From Thermus islandicus DSM 21543 (lineage in GTDB: Bacteria; Deinococcota; Deinococci; Deinococcales; Thermaceae): DNA of 64,000 nucleotides. Below, in pieces: positions 36,008-44,228 of this stretch. Where the stretch lies: NCBI RefSeq assembly GCF_000421625.1, contig NZ_ATXJ01000008.1, positions 1 to 64,000 on the forward strand, in the 5' to 3' direction. The notes under the pieces are model-generated. The model was not told the DNA's origin. It did no database searches and saw only the letters and a program-made list of their open reading frames with translations. The first letter of the stretch is position 1. The number at the start of each line of letters is the position of its first letter. The translations under genes and the position numbers were made by a program.

Positions 36008-38184
36008 ACCCAGCGGACCTCCTCCACGCTCTTCACGCCCTTGAGGGCCTGGACCAGGGCTTCCCGTTCCCCATCCCCCACGGTGAGGCGGAGGCGGATG
36101 CGGGCCTTGGGCCCGAGGATGCGGGTCTCCGAGCCCAAGGCGCTTTTCCCCGCCTCGGCCACCACCTGCATCACGTCCCGGAGGAGCCCGGCCCGGTCCT
36201 GGGCCAAGACCTCGAGGGTGGCCACCTTGCCCCCCACCCCCTCCCAGTAGGCCCCGATGACCCGGTCGGCCTCGGGGCCCTGGAGGATGCGGCGCAGGTT
36301 GGGGCAGTCCGCCCGGTGGACCGTGACCCCCCGGCCCCGGGTGACGAAGCCCAGGATGCTGTCCCCCTTCATGGGCTCGCAGCAGGAGGCCAGGCGGATG
36401 GGGGCCTCGAGGTCCTGGTCCAGCCGGATGCCCCAGGCGTTCTTGGGGGGAGGCTTGGGTTTTTCCGGCTTGAGGAGGGCCTTGGGGTAGATCTTCTCCG
36501 CCACCTGCTTGGGGGTGAAGCGGTTCAGGGCCAAGGCCAGGTAGAGCTCCTCGGGGGACGGGGTGAGGCCCAGCCTTTTGGCCGCCTCCTCCAGTTGGCT
36601 GTCCGTGGGCTTGGGCAGGCCCTTCCGCTTCAGGTAGCGCTCCAGGAGGCCCTGACCCCGCTCCAGGATCTCCTGGCGCTCCTGGGCGCGGAAGTACTGG
36701 CGGATCTTGCTCTTGGCGGTGCGGGTCTTGGCGAACTCCAGCCAGCCCTTGGAGGGGCGGGCGTTCTTGGCGGTGAGGATCTCCACGATCTCCCCGTTTT
36801 GCAGCTCGTAGGAGAGGGGGACGATGCGGCCGTTGACCTTGGCCCCCACCATGTGGTGCCCCACCTCGGTGTGGATGTGGTAGGCGAAGTCCACGGGGGT
36901 GGCCCCCTTGGGCAGGTTGATGATCCGCCCCTTGGGGGTGAAGACGAAGACCCGGCCCCCCAAAAGGTCCCGCGTCACCGCCTCCACGAACTCCCGGGAG
37001 CTACTGAACTCCTGCTGCCATTCCTGGATGTTCTTCAGCCAGGAGACCCGCCGCCGCATCTCCTCGGGGTCGGTGAGGCCCTCCTTGTAGAGCCAGTGGG
37101 CGGCGATGCCGTACTCGGCCACCCGGTGCATCTCCCGGGTGCGGATCTGCACCTCCAGGGGCAGGCCCTCCAGGGCGATGACCGTGGTGTGGAGGCTTTG
37201 GTAGCCGTTGGGCTTGGGCACGGCGATGTAGTCCTTCACCCGCCCCGGGATGGGTTGCCAGAGGGCGTGGACCAAGCCCAGGACGTGGTAGCAGACCTGC
37301 TTTTCCCGCAGGCCCCGGGCCGCCTCCGTGGGGCTCGGCTTGGGGTCCAGGATGACCCGCACCGCCAGGAGGTCGTAGATCTGCTCCAGGGCCTTGCCCT
37401 CCCGCTCCATCTTCTTCCATATGGAGTAGAGGTGCTTGGGGCGGCCCGTGATCTCAAAGCCCTGGATCTGGGCCTGGAGGAGCTCGTCCCTCCCTAAGGC
37501 GCCCTCCAGCACCTCCATGGCCCGCCGCACCAGGCGCTCCCGGGCCTCTTGGGTCTCCTGGAGGCGGGAGAGGAGGGCCTGGTAGGCCTCCGGGTAGAGG
37601 TAGCGGAAGGACAGGTCCTCCAGCTCCCACTTGATCTGGCCCATCCCCAAGCGGTGGGCCAAGGGGGCGTAGATCTCCAGGGTTTCCTGGGCGATGCGCC
37701 GCTGCTTCTCGGGGGGCAGGTGCTCCAGGGTGCGGAGGTTGTGCAACCGGTCCGCCAGCTTCACGATGATGATGCGCACGTCCTCCGCCATGGCGATGAA
37801 CATCTGGCGGAGGTCCTCGGCCCGCCTCTCCTCGCCCTCGAGGTTGGCCAGCTTGTAGAGCTTGCTGACCTTGGTCTCCCCCTCCACAAGGCGGCGCACC
37901 GTGGGACCGAAGCGCCTCTCCAGCTCCTCCCCCGGCACCCCGGAGTCCTCCATGGTGTCGTGGAGGAGGCCCGCGGCCACGGTGTCCGCGTCCATGCGCA
38001 AGGAGGCCAGGATCTCGGCCACGGCCACGGGGTGGGTGATGTAGGGCTCCCCGCTTTTTCTCAGCTGCCCCCGATGGGCCTCCTCGGCAAAGGTGTAGGC
38101 CTCCCGCACCTTCTCCTGCTCCTCTGGGGAGAGGTAGGCGAGGCTCGCTTCCAGTTGGGCCCAAAGGGCTTCGCGGACGACCAC
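36004..38184 (-). CDS. rel: Bifunctional (p)ppGpp synthetase/hydrolase Rel
   Basis: Makes and degrades the stringent-response alarmone. The 726-residue protein has an intact hydrolase HD domain (THPVAVAEIL, LLHDTMED, ADRLHNLRTL; about 45-150), then the synthetase domain with the RVKD charge motif typical of bifunctional Rel and KPNGYQSLHTTV (about 310-345). TGS follows (VFVFTPKGRIINLPKGATPVDFAY), then a zinc-finger-like segment with CCEPMKGD and HRADCPN, then a C-terminal ACT domain. GTG start 38184 lies seven bases after TAGACT, a leaderless start. Confidence 0.95.
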   Translation of the reverse strand: MVVREALWAQLEASLAYLSPEEQEKVREAYTFAEEAHRGQLRKSGEPYITHPVAVAEILASLRMDADTVAAGLLHDTMEDSGVPGEELERRFGPTVRRLVEGETKVSKLYKLANLEGEERRAEDLRQMFIAMAEDVRIIIVKLADRLHNLRTLEHLPPEKQRRIAQETLEIYAPLAHRLGMGQIKWELEDLSFRYLYPEAYQALLSRLQETQEARERLVRRAMEVLEGALGRDELLQAQIQGFEITGRPKHLYSIWKKMEREGKALEQIYDLLAVRVILDPKPSPTEAARGLREKQVCYHVLGLVHALWQPIPGRVKDYIAVPKPNGYQSLHTTVIALEGLPLEVQIRTREMHRVAEYGIAAHWLYKEGLTDPEEMRRRVSWLKNIQEWQQEFSSSREFVEAVTRDLLGGRVFVFTPKGRIINLPKGATPVDFAYHIHTEVGHHMVGAKVNGRIVPLSYELQNGEIVEILTAKNARPSKGWLEFAKTRTAKSKIRQYFRAQERQEILERGQGLLERYLKRKGLPKPTDSQLEEAAKRLGLTPSPEELYLALALNRFTPKQVAEKIYPKALLKPEKPKPPPKNAWGIRLDQDLEAPIRLASCCEPMKGDSILGFVTRGRGVTVHRADCPNLRRILQGPEADRVIGAYWEGVGGKVATLEVLAQDRAGLLRDVMQVVAEAGKSALGSETRILGPKARIRLRLTVGDGEREALVQALKGVKSVEEVRWV

Positions 38185-38191
38185 TGGTTCC

Positions 38192-38197
38192 AGTCTA
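38192..38197 (-). promoter_or_regulatory. -10 hexamer (TAGACT) of rel, leaderless
   Basis: TAGACT on the minus strand ends seven bases before GTG 38184, and begins five bases past the stop of the coiled-coil gene. Confidence 0.6.
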
Positions 38198-38201
38198 GCA
38201 C

Positions 38202-40454
38202 TTAAGGGCCGAGCTCCAGGAGGAAGGCGGAGAGGGCGGGCCTTTCCAGGAGGGCCACCAGGGTCCTGGCCCCGTAGGGGGCGAGGACCAGGGCCTGCTC
38301 CCCGAAGAGGGCCGCCGCGGGACCCCGCTTCTGCTTTAGGGCCTCGTCCAGCCGGTCCAGGGCCTGCTTCCAGGAAAGGAGGGGCTCCCGGGGCAGGGGC
38401 GGGGCCTCCTCCAGAAAGCCCAGGGCCCTGACCCCGGGCAGGCGGAGGCGGTCCAGGTCCTGGGGGGGCTCCTTCGGCTCAAGGGCCCCCAGGAGGGCCT
38501 CGAGGTCCGCCCCCCGGATCTCCTGGAGCACGGCCTTGGCGGCCTCCGCCTCCTTCTCCAGCTCCCGGAGGAGGGCCTCGGCCTGGGCCAGGGTCCTCTC
38601 CACCCGCAAAAGCCCCTGGGGACCCAGCCGGGGAAGCCGCTCCTGAACCTCTCTCAGCACCTCCAGGAGGGGCCTGAGCCGGCGCTGGGTCTCGCTCTGG
38701 AAGCCCTGGAGGCGGGCGTGGGCCTGGAGGAGGGCGGTGAGGCGGGTGAAGATCTCCTCCCGCTTGGCCTCGAGCCGCCGCTTCAGGGCCTGGAGGGCCC
38801 GGGCGATGGGGGCGGGGTCGGGGAGGGGCTTGGTCTTCTCCGCCTCCAGCGCCCGGAGCACCCCCTCCCCGCCGAAGCCCCGGAAGCGCTCGGCCACGGC
38901 CTTCAGGCGGGCAAGCTCCTCCAGGGCCCTCTGGCGGGCCTGGGCCTCGGCCTCGGCCAGGCGCGTTCTCAGGGCCTCGAGGTCGGGGAGCCTCCCCTCG
39001 GCCAGGGCCTTGGCCGCCTCCTCCACCGCCTCCCCCAGGCCTAGGGCCAGGGCCTGGGGCCTCAGGGCGCTTAGGGCCTCCTCCGCTTCCCGGAGCTTGG
39101 CCTTAAGGAGGGCCTCCTCCCCTTGGGCCTTGAGGAGGGCAGCGTAACGGGAGCGAATCTCGGGAAGCCGTTCGGAAAGCTCTTCAGGGGAGAGGGCTTG
39201 CAGCTCCTCCAGGAGGGGAAGGAAGGCCTCCCCCCTGTCCTTCAGCTCGCGGATGAGGGCCTCTTGCTCCTCTTTAAGGCGCCTTTCGGCCTCCTCGCGC
39301 CGCCTCGCCTCCTCCTTAAGGCGCCGAAGCTCCTCCTCCAGGGGGAGGAGGTCGGGGAGGCCGCCTTCCTTTAGCGTCTCCTCCGCCAGGCGCAAGGCGC
39401 TCTCCAAGGGGGCCTTGGCCGCCTCGGGGAGGGGAAGGGTCCTGAGGTTCTCCTCTAGCTGGATGAGGCGGGCCCGCTTCTCCGCCCGCAGGTTTCGCTC
39501 GGCCTCCTGGAAGGCCTCTTCCAGAAGCCTAAGCTTCTCCCCCGCCGGGGTTCCCGCCTCCAGGAGGGCCTGGACCTCGGCGAGGAGCGGGCTTACCGTG
39601 GCCCGTTCCAGGAGGGGGGCGTAGCGGGAGAGGAGCCCTTCCAGCCTACGCCGTTCCTCCTCCACCTCCAGGGCTTCCAGGCGCCTCGCCGCCTCCTCGG
39701 GGAGGGCCTGGAGGTCTATGATGAGCTCCCCTTCCAGCTCCTCCGCCTCCTCCACCGTGAGGAAGACGTCCGTGGGGTTCTTGGGTGCCTCCTCCTGGGT
39801 CTCAAAAACGATCTCCGGCAGGGTAGGGGCTCGGGCCACGCTGGACTCCAGGAGCTTCCTCAGCTCGAGGGCGAGCCCCCGGGCCCGCTCCACCTCCGCG
39901 GGGGCCAGGAGGCCCTCCGCCTGGGCCTGGCGCACCGTGGCCACCAGGCTTTCCAGGCGGCGCACCTTGGGCCCGCCCAGGTGGCGCACCCGCTCCAGGC
40001 TCTCCTCCAGGTGGGCCAGGTCCTGGGCCTGGCGCAGGAGGGCCTCCTCCAGCTTCTCCTCCAGGGCCTCCAGCAGGGTTTCCGCCTCCCTGTGGAGCTC
40101 AGGGTTCGCCCCTTGGCGGAGGTGGTTCACGAGGGCGCGGTAGCGGGCCACCTCGGGCCAGTCCAGGTAGAGCCCGAAGCGCTTTAGGCCCGCCTCGAGG
40201 ACCTCGAGGTCCACGGGCGCGGCGATCTTCCCCAGGGCCTCCTCCACCACCCGGCGGGCCTCCCCCGGGCTGAGCCTAGCCTGGAGCTCCCGGAAGGCGA
40301 GGCCCTTCAGGAGGGTCTCTGCGTCCTTTGGGGTGAGCTCTTCCGGGCGCTTTCCCAGGCGTTTCAGGCCCTCCTGCATCACCGCCTCGGCCCTGGCCCC
40401 CAGGTGGGGGCGGAGGGCCTCCAGGATCACCCCGTAGAGGTTCGGCATCCCCAC
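38202..40454 (-). CDS. Long coiled-coil protein of unknown function
   Basis: I do not recognise this 750-residue protein. It is almost wholly helical and rich in Glu, Leu, Ala and Arg. The N-terminal 60 residues (MPNLYGVILEALRPHLGARAEAVMQEGLKRLG) and a C-terminal block from about 650 (LDRLRLPGVRALGFLEEAP to the end) look compact. The middle is heptad-like coiled coil broken near 205-235 by a Pro/Thr segment (LPEIVFETQEEAPKNPTDVFLTV). No signal peptide or membrane helix. It lies between mscS and rel on the same strand. GTG 40454 has AAGGAGG at suitable distance; ATG 40448 is the alternative. Structural or SMC-like scaffolding roles are guesses. Confidence 0.7.
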   Translation of the reverse strand: MGMPNLYGVILEALRPHLGARAEAVMQEGLKRLGKRPEELTPKDAETLLKGLAFRELQARLSPGEARRVVEEALGKIAAPVDLEVLEAGLKRFGLYLDWPEVARYRALVNHLRQGANPELHREAETLLEALEEKLEEALLRQAQDLAHLEESLERVRHLGGPKVRRLESLVATVRQAQAEGLLAPAEVERARGLALELRKLLESSVARAPTLPEIVFETQEEAPKNPTDVFLTVEEAEELEGELIIDLQALPEEAARRLEALEVEEERRRLEGLLSRYAPLLERATVSPLLAEVQALLEAGTPAGEKLRLLEEAFQEAERNLRAEKRARLIQLEENLRTLPLPEAAKAPLESALRLAEETLKEGGLPDLLPLEEELRRLKEEARRREEAERRLKEEQEALIRELKDRGEAFLPLLEELQALSPEELSERLPEIRSRYAALLKAQGEEALLKAKLREAEEALSALRPQALALGLGEAVEEAAKALAEGRLPDLEALRTRLAEAEAQARQRALEELARLKAVAERFRGFGGEGVLRALEAEKTKPLPDPAPIARALQALKRRLEAKREEIFTRLTALLQAHARLQGFQSETQRRLRPLLEVLREVQERLPRLGPQGLLRVERTLAQAEALLRELEKEAEAAKAVLQEIRGADLEALLGALEPKEPPQDLDRLRLPGVRALGFLEEAPPLPREPLLSWKQALDRLDEALKQKRGPAAALFGEQALVLAPYGARTLVALLERPALSAFLLELGP

Positions 40455-40458
40455 CAGC

Positions 40459-41520
40459 CTACACCTCCTTGCCCGGCCTCGAGGCCTCCTCCAAGTAGAC
40501 CTTCCGGTGCGGGTAGGGGATCTCTATGCCCTCCCGGTCCAGGCGGTTTTTGATGCGGCGGCGGAACTCCCGGGCCACGGCCCACTGCTCGGCGGGTTTG
40601 GTGCTGAAGAGGACCCGGATGACCACGCCGGAGTCCGCCAGGTTCTGCACCCCTAAGACCTCGGGGGGCGCGGTGAAGCGCTCCTGCCACCCGGGGTCCT
40701 CGTAGAGGCGGAGGGCCTCGTCCCGGAAGACCTCGAGGACCCGGTCCAGGTCCTCCTTGTAGGCCACCCCCACGTCCACCACCGCCCGGCTCCACTCCTG
40801 GGTGAGGACGGTCACCTGGCGCACCTCGGAGTTGGGGAAGAAGTGGACCCTTCCTTCCAGGTCGCGGAGCACCGTGAGGCGCAGGGTGAAGCGCTCCACC
40901 TGGCCGCCCACGCCGCCGATCTGCACGATGTCCCCCACCCCGTACTGGTCCTCTAGGAGGATGAGAAAGCCGTTGATGAGGTCCCGGACCAGGTTCTGGG
41001 CGGCCAGGCTCAGGGCAAGCCCCGCCACGCCCGCCCCCGCCAGGAGGGCGGTGACGTTGAGGCCCAGGTTGGCGAGGAAGAGAAGCCCTCCCATTCCCAC
41101 CACCGCCACCTTGAGCGCCGACTCGGAGACGGCCCTGAGGGTCCGCCTGCGCACCGCCTCCCGGGTGTGGGCCTCGCCCTCGGGCTCGGGCAGGCCCCGG
41201 AGGAGGAGGGGCACCAGGCGGTAGCCCAGGAGGGTGAGGGCCAAGATGGCGAGGGCGGTAAGCCCCTGCCTTCCCAGCCAGAGGGAAAGCCCCCGGCCCC
41301 AGGAGCGGAAGGGCTCGTGGGGGAGGCCTAAGGCGTGGGCCAGGTAGCTGAGGGCGGCCAGGGCCACCCCCCCCCACCAGAGGAGGCTAAGGAGCCGGAA
41401 GAAGCGGCTCTCCCCCTCCTGGGGCGTGAGGCGGCCCAGGGCGTTCAGGGCCCGGGCCCCGTAGCGGCCCAGAAACCAGGCCAGGAGGAGGACCAGGGCC
41501 ACTTCCAGCCAAGGCGCCAT
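40459..41520 (-). CDS. MscS-family mechanosensitive channel
   Basis: 353-residue membrane channel opening on hypo-osmotic stretch. Hydrophobic helices lie at about 6-18, 45-66, 83-108 and 138-180; the last is the pore helix region (LLAGAGVAGLALSLAAQNLVRDLINGFLILLED), with the Gly/Ala packing of MscS TM3. The cytoplasmic beta domain follows (GDIVQIGGVGGQVERFTLRLTVLRDLEGRVHFFPNSEV) and an alpha/beta C-terminal domain. ATG 41520 has TATATT six bases upstream, leaderless. The coiled-coil gene follows four bases later. Confidence 0.92.
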   Translation of the reverse strand: MAPWLEVALVLLLAWFLGRYGARALNALGRLTPQEGESRFFRLLSLLWWGGVALAALSYLAHALGLPHEPFRSWGRGLSLWLGRQGLTALAILALTLLGYRLVPLLLRGLPEPEGEAHTREAVRRRTLRAVSESALKVAVVGMGGLLFLANLGLNVTALLAGAGVAGLALSLAAQNLVRDLINGFLILLEDQYGVGDIVQIGGVGGQVERFTLRLTVLRDLEGRVHFFPNSEVRQVTVLTQEWSRAVVDVGVAYKEDLDRVLEVFRDEALRLYEDPGWQERFTAPPEVLGVQNLADSGVVIRVLFSTKPAEQWAVAREFRRRIKNRLDREGIEIPYPHRKVYLEEASRPGKEV

Positions 41521-41526
41521 GGGGCC

Positions 41527-41532
41527 AATATA
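41527..41532 (-). promoter_or_regulatory. -10 hexamer (TATATT) of mscS, leaderless
   Basis: TATATT on the minus strand ends six bases before ATG 41520. Confidence 0.7.
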
Positions 41533-41548
41533 CCCAAGGGCGGCCGGG

Positions 41549-41554
41549 TATAGT
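41549..41554 (+). promoter_or_regulatory. -10 hexamer (TATAGT) of hemQ, leaderless
   Basis: TATAGT ends seven bases before ATG 41562. An in-frame GTG at 41553 overlaps the hexamer and is therefore excluded as the start. Confidence 0.7.
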
Positions 41555-41561
41555 GGGGCCT

Positions 41562-42314
41562 ATGGAAGGGCATACCCCTGAACCCACCCACACCCTCGAG
41601 GGCTGGCATGTCCTCCACGACTTCCGCCTTTTGGACTTTCCCCGCTGGCGCAAGGCCTCCCCCCTGGAGCGAGAGGCCGCCTGGGAGGAGCTTCGCGGCC
41701 TCCTCGCCGAGTGGCGGCGGGTGGAGGAGGAAGGCCGGGGAGCCTTCGGCGTCTACCAGGTGATCACCAAAAAGGCAGACCTCCTCTTCCTGAACCTGAG
41801 GGAGGGCCTGGACGCGCTTTTGAACCTGGAGGCCGCCCTCAACCGGAGCCTCTTGGCGGAGTACCTCCTTCCCGCCTACGGCTTCTACTCCGTGGTGGAG
41901 CTGGGAAGCCAGGAGAAGCCCCTGAACCCCGAGTCCCCCTACGTCAGGTCCCGCCTTACCCCGGAGGTGCCCAAGTCGGGCTACATCTGCTTCTACCCCA
42001 TGAACAAGAGGCGCCAAGGGCAGGACAACTGGTACCTGCTCCCCGCCAAGGAGCGGGCCCGGCTCATGCGGGCCCACGGGGAGACGGGCCGGAAGTACCA
42101 GGGGAAGGTGGTCCAGGTGATCAGCGGGGCCCAGGGCCTGGACGACTGGGAGTGGGGGGTGGACCTTTTCAGCGAGGACCCCATCCAGTTCAAGAAGATC
42201 GTCTACGAGATGCGCTTTGACGAGGTTTCGGCGCGCTACGGCGAGTTCGGGCCCTTCTACGTGGGCCGGTACCTGGACGAAGGGGCCCTTGCCCGTTTCC
42301 TGGGCGTAAGCTAG
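41562..42314 (+). CDS. hemQ: HemQ (chlorite-dismutase-family coproheme decarboxylase)
   Basis: Last enzyme of the coproporphyrin-dependent haem pathway, turning coproheme into haem b. The 250-residue protein has the paired ferredoxin-like domains of the family. SGYICFYPMNKRRQGQDNWYLLP contains the Tyr and Lys used for substrate radical chemistry, and HGETGRKYQGKVVQVISG holds the proximal haem histidine. The C-terminal LFSEDPIQFKKIVYEMRFDEVSARYGEFGPFYVG is diagnostic. Start ATG 41562 by promoter spacing. A half-size relative follows four bases later. Confidence 0.93.
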   Translation: MEGHTPEPTHTLEGWHVLHDFRLLDFPRWRKASPLEREAAWEELRGLLAEWRRVEEEGRGAFGVYQVITKKADLLFLNLREGLDALLNLEAALNRSLLAEYLLPAYGFYSVVELGSQEKPLNPESPYVRSRLTPEVPKSGYICFYPMNKRRQGQDNWYLLPAKERARLMRAHGETGRKYQGKVVQVISGAQGLDDWEWGVDLFSEDPIQFKKIVYEMRFDEVSARYGEFGPFYVGRYLDEGALARFLGVS

Positions 42315-42318
42315 GAGC

Positions 42319-42813
42319 ATGGCGCTTTTCTGGGCCCTTGGCCTCTTCCGCCTCCTCCCCGAGTTCCGGCGCCTCGAGGCCGAGCACCAGGAGCACCTCA
42401 AGGAGGAGTTCGCCCTTTGCCTGCACCGTTTCCGGGAGCGGGCCGGTTTTCTCAAGGCCTACAGCCTGGTGGGCTTTTCCGCGGAGGCAGACCTCCTCCT
42501 CTTCCAGGGGGTGGGGGACCTGAAGGCCCTCCAGGCCTTCCGCCGGGAGGCCAACCGGACCCGGATGATGGGCTTTCTGGAGGCCCGGGACCTCTTCCTG
42601 GACCGGGGCGAGGGGGCGCCCGGGGAGGGCCCTTTGGCGGTCTTCCCCCAGGGCTTAAAGGGCTCGCCGCCCCCGGGGACCAGGCTCCTTGCGGGGCTTC
42701 GGGTGGCCCTTTTGGAGGGTCCTCTGGAGGCCCTTTTCCCCGTGGCTGCAGCGGAGGGGGGGTATCTGGGCTTCCCCCGGGGCTTCCGCGAGGCCCTGGA
42801 CGACCTGGGCTAG
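42319..42813 (+). CDS. Half-length chlorite-dismutase-like protein
   Basis: 164-residue protein. Residues about 28-96 (ALCLHRFRERAGFLKAYSLVGFSAEADLLLFQGVGDLKALQAFRREANRT) resemble one ferredoxin-like half of the HemQ family, where the phrase on not being deceived by aggregated strands does not help: the haem-binding half is missing. The rest is Gly/Pro-rich and unassigned. It starts four bases after hemQ and must be co-transcribed, so a helper or subunit of haem synthesis is plausible. No haem-ligand histidine of the HemQ type is seen. Its TAG shares CTAG with the ruvA stop. Confidence 0.6.
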   Translation: MALFWALGLFRLLPEFRRLEAEHQEHLKEEFALCLHRFRERAGFLKAYSLVGFSAEADLLLFQGVGDLKALQAFRREANRTRMMGFLEARDLFLDRGEGAPGEGPLAVFPQGLKGSPPPGTRLLAGLRVALLEGPLEALFPVAAAEGGYLGFPRGFREALDDLG

Positions 42814-43385
42814 CGGAGGCGCTTCAGGGCCTCCTTGATGAGCTCCTGGGCCCGGGCCTTGGGGTTTCGGCTTAGGAGCTCCAGGACGATGGCCCTCGCC
42901 TGCCCCTCCTTGAAGCCGAGGGCGGCCAGGGCCAGGACGGCCTCCTCCGCGGCCTCGCTTTCCACCTTCTCTCCGGCGAGGAGCTGGGGGGGCACCTTCC
43001 CCTTGAGCTCCAGGGCAAGGCGCTCCGCAAGCCTTTTCCCCACCCCGCTCGCCGAGGTGAGGAGCCTCAGGTCCCCCTCCGCCAGGGCCCGGGCGAGGAG
43101 CCTGGGGGGGAGGGCGGAGAGGAGGGCGAGGGCCACCTTGGGCCCCACCCCGCTCACGGAGAGGAGGAGGTCAAAAAGGGCGAGGCTTTCCTCCTCGGGG
43201 AAACCGTAGAGGGCGAGGCCCTCCTCCTGGAGCCTGAGGTGGGTGTGGACCGCCACCTCCTCCCCCTCCTTTAGGGCCTGGAGGAAGGGGCTTGGGGCCT
43301 GGAGGAAAAACCCCACCCCCCCCACGAGGAGGAGGAACCCCCCCTCCCCCTTCTTGAGCACCTGCCCCTTGAGGTAGCGGATCAT
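42810..43385 (-). CDS. ruvA: Holliday junction DNA helicase subunit RuvA
   Basis: Tetrameric junction-binding partner of RuvB. The 191-residue protein has domain I (MIRYLKGQVLKKGEGGFLLLVGGVGFFL), two helix-hairpin-helix motifs in domain II (LLSVSGVGPKVALALLSAL and LLTSASGVGKRLAERLALEL) and the C-terminal RuvB-contact domain (about 140-191). ATG 43385 overlaps the TGA of the paaG-like gene (ATGA). Length equals Thermus RuvA. Confidence 0.96.
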   Translation of the reverse strand: MIRYLKGQVLKKGEGGFLLLVGGVGFFLQAPSPFLQALKEGEEVAVHTHLRLQEEGLALYGFPEEESLALFDLLLSVSGVGPKVALALLSALPPRLLARALAEGDLRLLTSASGVGKRLAERLALELKGKVPPQLLAGEKVESEAAEEAVLALAALGFKEGQARAIVLELLSRNPKARAQELIKEALKRLR

Positions 43386-44146
43386 CGCCCCTGGAACCGG
43401 GGCGGGCGCTTCTCCCGGAAGGCCCTCACCCCTTCCTCGTGGTCCAGGGTGCGCCCCGCCTCGCCCTGGAGGATGGCCTCGAGGGCCAGGGCCTCCGTGA
43501 GGGAGAGGCGGTAGGTCTCCAGGAGGAGCTTCTTGGTGAGGGCATAGGCCCGGGTGGGGCCCTCCGCCAGCGTCCGGGCCAGGCCCAAGGCCTCCTCCAT
43601 GAGGCGCTCCCCGGGCACCACCCGGTGGACCAGGCCCAGGGCCAAGGCCTCCTCTGCCGAAAGCCTGGGGGAGAGGTGGAGGAGCTCCTGGGCCTTGGCC
43701 AGGCCCACCAGGCGGGGCAGGAGGAAGCTCATCCCCGAGTCCGGCACCAGGCCGATGCGGACGAAGGCGGGGGTGAAGCTCGCCTCCTTTGCCGCGAGGC
43801 GCAGGTCCCCCCATAGGGCGAGGCTCATGCCCGCCCCCGCGGCCGCCCCGTTCACGGCCACCACCAGGGGCTTCTCCAGGCCCGCCAGGGCCTCCACCAC
43901 CCGGTTGTAGCGGCGGAGGTGGGCCTCGTAGTCGGGCTTCGCCTCGCCGAACTCCAAAAGGTCCTGCCCCGCGGAGAAGGCCTTTCCTGCCCCCGTGAGG
44001 AGGAGGGCGCGCACCTCCTTGTCCCCGCTGGCTTCTTCCAGGGCGGCGTGGAGGGCGTCAAGAAGCTCCCCGGTGAGGGCGTTGAGCCTTTCGGGCCGGT
44101 TCAGGGTGAGGACCAAAACGCTTCCTTGGCGCTCCTTCAGGACCAT
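43382..44146 (-). CDS. Enoyl-CoA hydratase/isomerase, PaaG-like
   Basis: 254-residue crotonase-fold protein. The oxyanion-hole motifs are ALLLTGAGKAFSAGQDLLEF and NGAAAGAGMSLALWGDLRLAA; the VPDSGMSFLLPRLVG segment replaces the usual catalytic glutamates with D at the isomerase position, as in PaaG. It matches in length and pattern the T. thermophilus PaaG of known structure as I recall it, so 1,2-epoxyphenylacetyl-CoA isomerase is possible, but no other phenylacetate genes are nearby. ATG 44146 follows TACAAT by six bases. Confidence 0.85.
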   Translation of the reverse strand: MVLKERQGSVLVLTLNRPERLNALTGELLDALHAALEEASGDKEVRALLLTGAGKAFSAGQDLLEFGEAKPDYEAHLRRYNRVVEALAGLEKPLVVAVNGAAAGAGMSLALWGDLRLAAKEASFTPAFVRIGLVPDSGMSFLLPRLVGLAKAQELLHLSPRLSAEEALALGLVHRVVPGERLMEEALGLARTLAEGPTRAYALTKKLLLETYRLSLTEALALEAILQGEAGRTLDHEEGVRAFREKRPPRFQGR

Positions 44147-44152
44147 GGCCCC

Positions 44153-44158
44153 ATTGTA
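44153..44158 (-). promoter_or_regulatory. -10 hexamer (TACAAT) of the paaG-like/ruvA operon, leaderless
   Basis: TACAAT on the minus strand ends six bases before ATG 44146. Confidence 0.7.
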
Positions 44159-44172
44159 AAGGGGCGGGGCAT

Positions 44173-44193
44173 CTACACCGGTTTTTGGTGTAG
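44173..44193. promoter_or_regulatory. Inverted repeat upstream of sucA
   Basis: CTACACC (44173-44179) and GGTGTAG (44187-44193) are perfect seven-base arms around a seven-base spacer with five Ts. It lies 15 bases from the divergent paaG-like -10 and 36 bases from the sucA ATG, in a suitable place for a shared operator. Confidence 0.5.
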
Positions 44194-44228
44194 CGTAGTG
44201 GAGGGGGCGTGGCCCCCTGGGAGGCAGG

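Noticed and set aside
36316-37497. 393-codon open frame on the plus strand.
   Set aside because: Antisense to the fully conserved rel gene, with no start signal.
41553-41561. GTG at 41553 as the hemQ start.
   Set aside because: It overlaps the TATAGT hexamer and would precede the transcript start; ATG 41562 has standard spacing.
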